10,016 nucleotides of DNA, from assembly GCA_019423445.1 (NCBI GenBank), contig JAHZBJ010000029.1:11005-21020 (forward strand), in the 5' to 3' direction. Position 1 is the first letter of the stretch. Each line of letters opens with the position of its first letter. The notes under the pieces are model-generated. The model worked only from the letters and a program-made list of their open reading frames with translations. It was not told the origin of the DNA and did no database searches. Both the position numbers and the translations under genes were made by a program. Below, in pieces: positions 6,469-10,016 of this stretch. The DNA is from Oscillospiraceae bacterium (GTDB taxonomy: Bacteria; Bacillota; Clostridia; Oscillospirales; Ruminococcaceae).

Positions 6469-7424
6469 CACCCTTCTCCCCTTTCCCTGCTCCAAAGGAT
6501 ACTCCCCAGGATGGCCACCCCGGCGGCATTGTCTGCTGAAAACTCGGGAGAAGCAAAGCTGCATGAAAATCTCTGGGCCAACTCCGCCCGGAGGATGGAA
6601 TTGGACATTACCCCGCCGGAGAACACCAAAGGCAATTCCCCGGACTCCCTCAAAGCTTCTTCTGCCATGCGGCAGAGAACGGCAGAAATATGTTCCAGAA
6701 CAAACCGGCAGAGATCCGCCGGAGAGGTTCCTTCGGCGAGAAGCCTGCGGGCTTTGTTTTCCATGCCGGAAAGACAACAATTCTTTCCCTGAAACGCCGG
6801 GATCTGACGCTTTCCCCAGTGTCCGGCAAGGGCCAACCGCTCCACTTGTGGACCTGCAGGAAACCCCAGATCCAGCATCTGCCCCACCCGGTCAATCAGC
6901 TGCCCGGCGCTGATATCTGCGGTGGCGGCTGTGATCTCAGGCGCAAAAACCGTTTCCGGATCAGGCTGCACCCGAAGAACCTCAAAGGTGCCGCCGGATA
7001 CATGGAAGGCAATAAAGGGCTTCCCTAGGAGATCCATCCTGCCGGCAGACCACAGGGCCGCGGCAATGTGGCCGTTTTGATGGGAGGTGGTAAAAAACGG
7101 GAGACGGCTGGTCTGGGCAGCTGCCTGTCCGGCGGTTCTCCCTGCCAGGAAACAAGGCATGTAAGAATCGGGCAGGCTCCTGGGCCTGTCCGAAGCACAG
7201 ACGGCGATGGGAGTATATTTCTCCCCTTCCATGAGCTTTTCCAGGACCTCAGGAAGCTGCCGCACATGATGAAAAAGAGCATCACTCTGCCGCAGCCCCA
7301 GCTCTCCCTTTTTTACCGGGAGAAGCTTCCTGCTGTGACACACAGCGTTGCTCTTTGGATCGTATTTTGCCGCTGAAGTTGTGTAATTGCTGGTATCAAT
7401 CCCCAGAAAAAACGGTCTATCCAA
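6468..7424 (-). CDS. M22/Kae1-TsaD-like protein (paralogue of TsaD)
   Basis: Member of the TsaD/Kae1 (peptidase M22) superfamily with an ASKHA ATPase fold. Counting from the TTG at 7422-7424 (318 residues), the N-terminal phosphate loop region reads FLGIDTSNYTTSA (6-18). SHQNGHIAAAL at 114-124 keeps the HxxxH metal pair (H115, H119) of TsaD. HVSGGT is at 141-146, GGVMSN at 270-275 and DNAAGVA at 298-304, whose Asp is the third metal ligand in TsaD. The G-rich substrate region around 78-100 (DRPRSLPDSYMPCFLAG) differs strongly from TsaD, so this is probably not the t6A enzyme; that one should be elsewhere. The function is unknown. The TTG start overlaps nusB by 8 bp and gives the usual short N-terminus; an upstream ATG at 7470-7472 would add 16 low-complexity residues and overlap nusB by 56 bp. 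The stop overlaps the xseA ATG. Confidence 0.88.
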   Translation of the reverse strand: MDRPFFLGIDTSNYTTSAAKYDPKSNAVCHSRKLLPVKKGELGLRQSDALFHHVRQLPEVLEKLMEGEKYTPIAVCASDRPRSLPDSYMPCFLAGRTAGQAAAQTSRLPFFTTSHQNGHIAAALWSAGRMDLLGKPFIAFHVSGGTFEVLRVQPDPETVFAPEITAATADISAGQLIDRVGQMLDLGFPAGPQVERLALAGHWGKRQIPAFQGKNCCLSGMENKARRLLAEGTSPADLCRFVLEHISAVLCRMAEEALRESGELPLVFSGGVMSNSILRAELAQRFSCSFASPEFSADNAAGVAILGSILWSRERGEG

Positions 7425-7857
7425 CTTCCGGCGCCCCGCCTTCCCCGGCTGCGGCCTCCCGGCTTCTGGCATAGCCTCCCAGCACGCCGTTCACATATGC
7501 GGGATCCTCATCGCCGCCGTATTTTTTGGCCAGCTCCACCGCTTCATTGATCACGGCTCCCACCGGCACGCCCTCTATGTAGTCCATTTCACAGATTGCT
7601 AGGCGCAGGATGGAAACAGTGACTTTGGGCAAACGTCCCACCTTCCATTTGGAGGAAAAGCGGTCGATAACAGCATCCAGCTCCTCCTGGTGCTCCCGCA
7701 CTGCAGCGGCCGCTTCTACGGCATATGGGTCGATGGTGATGTCCCGGCATTGAGCCGCTCCCTGAATCAGCTCGTCCACAGGAGCGTCGTTAAAGATCAT
7801 TTCAAAAACAAGAGCAAAAGCCTGCTCACGGGCTTCCCGCCTGGTGATCGGTGCCAT
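7417..7857 (-). CDS. nusB: Transcription antitermination factor NusB
   Basis: Binds boxA RNA with NusE/S10 as part of the rRNA antitermination complex. The 146 residues are normal. All-helical NusB fold: TRREAREQAFALVFEM (5-20) with the conserved Arg-rich start, KWKVGRLPKVTVSILRLAI (about 70-88), and VPVGAVINEAVELAKKYG (about 97-114) followed by DPAYVNGVLG. The last 15 or so residues are an unconserved Gly/Ala/Glu-rich tail that shares DNA with the start of the M22 gene. The ATG at 7855-7857 has GGGAGG 5 nt upstream. An intrinsic terminator stands 25 bp upstream and no good promoter fits between them, so expression probably depends on read-through or on a promoter inside asp23. Confidence 0.96.
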   Translation of the reverse strand: MAPITRREAREQAFALVFEMIFNDAPVDELIQGAAQCRDITIDPYAVEAAAAVREHQEELDAVIDRFSSKWKVGRLPKVTVSILRLAICEMDYIEGVPVGAVINEAVELAKKYGGDEDPAYVNGVLGGYARSREAAAGEGGAPEVG

Positions 7858-7882
7858 AGGTCCCTCCCAAGTTTATTTTTCC

Positions 7883-7922
7883 AAAAACAAACTACCCCCC
7901 TGTTTTTCAAGGAGGGTGGTTT
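7883..7922 (-). terminator. Intrinsic terminator after asp23
   Basis: On the minus strand the arms AAAC-C-ACCC-T-CCT and AGG-G-GGGT-A-GTTT pair with one C/A mismatch and one U-G wobble across an 8-nt loop (7902-7909), followed by G and five U (7883-7887). It starts 4 bp after the asp23 TAA and ends 25 bp before the nusB ATG. The arm CCCTCC (7911-7916) is also complementary to the nusB ribosome site; see findings. Confidence 0.8.
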
Positions 7923-7926
7923 GGTT

Positions 7927-8304
7927 TTATTCTCCGGCTCCCGGGGTTTGTTCTTCGGCAAAAGCTACACCGGCGATGTGCAGATTCACTTTAGAAACTA
8001 CAATACCGGTCATGTTCTGCACTGCCTCTTTGACTGCTGTCTGGAGCTTTTTGGAAAGCTCCGGAATCTTGGCGCCGTGCTTTACCTGCAGGCGAATATC
8101 AATGACGGCAACTCCATCCTCCAGCTGGATGGAGATGGGCTTCAGGGACTGCTTCTCCCGGAACCAGCCAGTAAGGTTGGTGGAGATGGGGGCCAGAGAA
8201 GCCACACCTTCCATATCGGTGGCGGTATAGCCAGCGATGGAAGCAATGACATCCTGGGAGATCTTCAGACTCCCGGCGTTGGAAGCGTAGTTTTGTTCAG
8301 ACAT
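7927..8304 (-). CDS. Asp23/Gls24 family envelope stress protein
   Basis: Small cytosolic Asp23-type protein of 125 residues. In staphylococci Asp23 lies under the membrane and is tied to cell-wall homeostasis; the exact role in Clostridia is not established. Family pattern: GSLKISQDVIASIAGYTATD (11-30), GVASLAP (33-39), LEDGVAVIDIRLQVKHGAKI (about 61-80), then VQNMTGIVVSKVNLHIAGVAF (about 95-115), the typical ending. The tail TPGAGE is unconserved. No membrane segment is visible. The ATG at 8302-8304 has GGAGG 9 nt upstream. A leader of about 125 nt separates it from a promoter-like element, and a terminator closes the unit, so asp23 could be transcribed alone. The position between spoIIIAH and nusB is common in Clostridia. 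Confidence 0.93.
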   Translation of the reverse strand: MSEQNYASNAGSLKISQDVIASIAGYTATDMEGVASLAPISTNLTGWFREKQSLKPISIQLEDGVAVIDIRLQVKHGAKIPELSKKLQTAVKEAVQNMTGIVVSKVNLHIAGVAFAEEQTPGAGE

Positions 8305-8406
8305 TGGGTTGTACCTCCAGATGTGGTGGTTGCGGAAAATCCCGCAGACACTTACATGACGGCTATCCTTTGGGAACCTTTTGCCGCAAGGCAGAAAACA
8401 TCCCTC
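8305..8406 (-). other. asp23 leader region, no known RNA element recognised
   Basis: This stretch between the spoIIIA terminator and asp23 holds two small possible hairpins (arms TGCC/GGCA, and TGCGG/CCGCA around a GATTTT loop). It also holds a 12-codon ATG frame that overlaps a ribosome-site-like GAGGG, a start-stop ATGTAA, and the asp23 ribosome site GGAGG 9 nt before the start. I recognise no riboswitch or T-box. Confidence 0.4.
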
Positions 8407-8443
8407 AAAAAAAGGTATAATAGCCCTATGGGGCTATTATACC
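8407..8443 (-). terminator. Strong intrinsic terminator of the spoIIIA operon
   Basis: Minus-strand RNA forms a perfect 13-bp stem (arms at 8431-8443 and 8414-8426, GGUAUAAUAGCCC against GGGCUAUUAUACC) with a CAUA loop, directly followed by seven U (8407-8413). It lies 21 bp after the spoIIIAH stop. A T-run on the other side (8447-8451) could make it bidirectional, but no plus-strand gene needs it. Confidence 0.92.
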
Positions 8444-8463
8444 ACATTTTTAGGCCAGTACAA
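8436..8463 (-). promoter_or_regulatory. Candidate sigma-A promoter with extended -10, facing asp23
   Basis: On the minus strand TGGTATAAT forms an extended -10 (hexamer 8436-8441) with a weak -35 TTGTAC (8458-8463, three of six consensus bases) at 16-bp spacing. The predicted start is near 8427-8429, inside the loop of the spoIIIA terminator, leaving a leader of about 125 nt before asp23. The TATAAT also belongs to the terminator stem, so its match could be chance. Confidence 0.5.
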
Positions 8464-8464
8464 C

Positions 8465-9010
8465 CTATTTGATTTCGATAATGGAAATATTTTTATTGGG
8501 CACTTCTACCTCGCCCAGGATGACGTCTTTGATCTGAGCGGCTTCGCTGTCGGTCATCCCATCACATTTCACCAGGACGTCAATCTTATCATCTTCCAGA
8601 TAGACCATGCAGTCCTCAAAACCCTTGGCCTTAATGAGGTTTTCGATCTTCCCCTCCACCTCAATGGACTCAGCGATGGCAGCGGCCTGGAGGGTCAGCT
8701 CCGTCATTTGATCGGTGGTGAGGTTGGCGTCCTCCAGCATATATTTCAGAGCATCGGCTGCCTCGTCCCTGGATTTGGTCCGGGAAAGTTTGGCTTCGGC
8801 GAAATATGCTTCCCCATAGGCCGCAGTCTCGTCGGCGTCGGTCCCTTCTTCCCCATCCACTTCGCCGCTGACAGCGATTTTACTGGTGTTTTCGAAGGTG
8901 TCCCCATTGGTCTTGACGTACTCCCAGTTGAGATAGACCGCCACACTCAGGGCCAAAACCAGGGCCGAAAGGACGATATGCTTTTTGCTGATGATCATAT
9001 TCATTTTCAT
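8465..9010 (-). CDS. spoIIIAH: Stage III sporulation protein AH
   Basis: Mother-cell outer-forespore-membrane protein whose extracellular domain binds forespore SpoIIQ (or its clostridial counterpart) and forms rings with SpoIIIAG in the feeding-tube channel. From the ATG at 9008-9010 it has 181 residues: one membrane segment at about 10-27, an acidic linker (about 36-66), the family motif YFAEAKLSRTKSRDEA (69-84), then helices and a C-terminal ring-building (YscJ/FliF-like) domain with CMVYLEDDKIDVLVKCDGMT (134-153). An in-frame TTG at 9026-9028 is rejected because it lies in the ribosome site GGAGGG; that site is 10 nt from the chosen ATG. It is the last gene of the operon, 40 bp after spoIIIAG and followed by the strong terminator. 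The operon is sigma-E controlled in known spore formers; its promoter lies outside the window. Confidence 0.94.
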   Translation of the reverse strand: MKMNMIISKKHIVLSALVLALSVAVYLNWEYVKTNGDTFENTSKIAVSGEVDGEEGTDADETAAYGEAYFAEAKLSRTKSRDEAADALKYMLEDANLTTDQMTELTLQAAAIAESIEVEGKIENLIKAKGFEDCMVYLEDDKIDVLVKCDGMTDSEAAQIKDVILGEVEVPNKNISIIEIK

Positions 9011-9050
9011 AGCTGTAAAACCCTCCAAGCAAATGTTGTGTCTGCCGTTT

Positions 9051-9614
9051 TTATTTTACGGTCAATTTGGAAACAGAGATGCGGGCGGAGGAAATATCCA
9101 GGGCCACCTTCACCGTGTCCACCACCTTTCCCACCACGTCGGCGCGGTCTCCCCCCTCGCAGACCACTACGACCCCCTTTACCTCCGGTTCCAGCTCAGC
9201 CGTCACCAAGGGTTCCTCGCCCCCGGCGCCGTCCACCAGGATGTAGGTCTGTTCCGTCACCTGCTTCTCCTGGGTTTTTCGCTCATCCTGGGCCCGGATG
9301 TCCTCCAAAATATCATTGTTCACCTTTTCAGATTTGGCGTATACCTTTTGGTATCCGTTTTCCAGCGTCACCATGACCCTGGCCTGCCCCACCCCTTCCA
9401 TCTGCTCCAAAATATTCTGAAGGCGGCTTTCCAGCTCGGCGGTGTAGGCCTTGGCGTCGGTTTCCAGAACCCCCGTTCCTTCCGGTTCCTTTTCCCCTCC
9501 TGGAAGGATGGAAGAAAGGCCGATGAGTATAATACCGGTGATCCCGAGGATGAACACCAGGGTCTGCAGGTTGATCTTGTATTTTCCGAATTTTAGAACG
9601 AGAGGTTCTTTCAT
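9051..9614 (-). CDS. spoIIIAG: Stage III sporulation protein AG
   Basis: Builds the large ring of the mother cell-forespore channel needed for late forespore gene expression. The 187 residues comprise a short cytosolic start, one membrane segment at about 17-38 (LVFILGITGIILIGLSSIL) and an external domain. That domain has LQNILEQMEGVGQARVMVTL (65-84), the characteristic beginning of the SpoIIIAG ring-building motif, then a charged insertion (about 85-120, rich in Lys, Glu and Gln) that should form the extended beta region known in this family. TYILVDG follows, and VKGVVVVCEGGDRADVVGKV (about 144-163) ends the fold. The ATG overlaps the spoIIIAF TGA by four bases (ATGA), so translation is coupled; GGAGG lies 9 nt upstream. 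Confidence 0.95.
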   Translation of the reverse strand: MKEPLVLKFGKYKINLQTLVFILGITGIILIGLSSILPGGEKEPEGTGVLETDAKAYTAELESRLQNILEQMEGVGQARVMVTLENGYQKVYAKSEKVNNDILEDIRAQDERKTQEKQVTEQTYILVDGAGGEEPLVTAELEPEVKGVVVVCEGGDRADVVGKVVDTVKVALDISSARISVSKLTVK

Positions 9615-10016
9615 GTTCCTTCCCCTCCGTATTCCAGCCGGACCTCTGCGCCCAGCACATATTCCAGTATCCGGCGGATCTCGTTGTGGTTCACCCGCGC
9701 TTCTTCAGGCAGGGTGATGTTCAGGATAACCTCCGGAGTACCTTCGTCCTTTGACTCGTCTGTTTCTATGTATATTTGGATGTCTTTCTCATTTATGCCA
9801 TATTCCTGCAGTTCTTTCGCAGCCGCAGCCGCAAGCTCCTCTTCCGACCGGCGAAGGGTGTCCTCCAAGAAATAATCGGTCATTTCCTCCGCCGCCTGGC
9901 TTCGGGCCTCTTCTGCCCCTTCCAGGTCGGGGGAGGGCAGGTCTAAGTCGATACCGGCCGGCAGAAGAAAGCAGCACAACATAAAATTAAAAGGATGAAG
10001 TATAAAGAATATATTC
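9611..10016 (-). CDS. spoIIIAF: Stage III sporulation protein AF, N-terminus missing or altered at the window edge
   Basis: Membrane protein of the SpoIIIA channel complex. Visible are the end of a hydrophobic segment (MLCCFLLPAGI), a Glu-rich helical part (EEARSQAAEEMTDYFLEDTL and onward) and the small ring-building-like domain ending DIQIYIETDE...VILNITLP...EIRRILEYVLGAEVRLEYG. The family has about 190-200 residues with two N-terminal membrane helices; here about 135 codons are open up to the edge and no stop is met. The last 34 bases (9983-10016) have only six G/C, unlike the rest, and encode NIFFILHPFNF, which is hydrophobic but unlike the usual second helix I know from this family. So the real gene may continue, or may be broken near 9980; see findings. 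The 3' end overlaps spoIIIAG by four bases. Confidence 0.85.
   Translation of the reverse strand, partial: NIFFILHPFNFMLCCFLLPAGIDLDLPSPDLEGAEEARSQAAEEMTDYFLEDTLRRSEEELAAAAAKELQEYGINEKDIQIYIETDESKDEGTPEVILNITLPEEARVNHNEIRRILEYVLGAEVRLEYGGEGT

Noticed and set aside
6469..6780. N-terminal extension of the xseA frame upstream of 6468
   Set aside because: The extra codons lie inside the certain M22 coding sequence, and the ATG at 6468 has a good ribosome site and the usual family N-terminus.
6076..6792. 238-codon open frame on the plus strand
   Set aside because: Opposite xseA and the M22 gene, no family motif, crosses a gene boundary.
8414..8421. TATAAT on the plus strand inside the terminator stem
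   Set aside because: It is the mirror copy forced by the palindrome; no -35 fits upstream on that strand and no plus-strand gene follows.
8381..9376. 331-codon open frame on the plus strand
   Set aside because: It runs through the spoIIIA terminator and opposite spoIIIAH and spoIIIAG, with low-complexity Pro/Arg-rich translation; a shadow of GC-rich coding sequence.
1..10016. Search for CRISPR arrays, insertion sequences, tRNA/rRNA genes, prophage or defence genes
   Set aside because: No repeated units, transposase or integrase motifs or cloverleaf-like RNA genes were seen; all gene space is filled by conserved housekeeping and sporulation genes.

Overview
The window is one side of a typical Clostridia (Bacillota) core locus. 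All 14 genes I can support lie on the minus strand, so the biological order runs from right to left. The spoIIIA sporulation genes, Asp23, NusB and the xseAB-ispA-tlyA-nadK-argR-recN order point to a Gram-positive endospore former. The GC-rich coding sequence and the M22/TsaD-like gene between nusB and xseA suggest an Oscillospiraceae/Ruminococcaceae-type gut anaerobe. That family placement is inference from gene order and composition, not from a marker comparison.

Right part (about 8400-10016): the 3' half of the spoIIIA operon, with a partial spoIIIAF, then spoIIIAG and spoIIIAH. These encode the ring-forming part of the channel between mother cell and forespore. A perfect 13-bp stem followed by seven U closes the operon. 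The same stem carries an extended -10 promoter motif facing asp23.

Middle (7858-8429): asp23 with a leader of about 125 nt, followed 4 bp after its stop by a second intrinsic terminator lying just before nusB.

Left and centre (1-7857): a tightly packed ten-gene run of nusB, a TsaD/Kae1 paralogue (M22), xseA, xseB, ispA, a divergent PAP2 (DUF212) membrane protein, tlyA, nadK, argR and recN (cut by the window edge). Most genes are separated by 0-31 bp or overlap, and the longest gap is 63 bp. The run mixes transcription antitermination (NusB), DNA repair (exonuclease VII, RecN), isoprenoid synthesis (IspA), rRNA modification (TlyA), NADP supply (NAD kinase) and arginine control (ArgR). It is conserved housekeeping content rather than one pathway.

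I found no mobile element, CRISPR array, RNA gene or defence system. No stretch without a gene exceeds 160 bp. Points worth a second look are: dxs missing between ispA and tlyA; a DDxxN second Asp motif in IspA; a divergent Q-loop in RecN; the promoter inside a terminator stem ahead of asp23; a terminator directly ahead of nusB whose arm can pair with the nusB ribosome binding site; and an abrupt AT-rich end inside spoIIIAF that may be a rearrangement or insertion junction.
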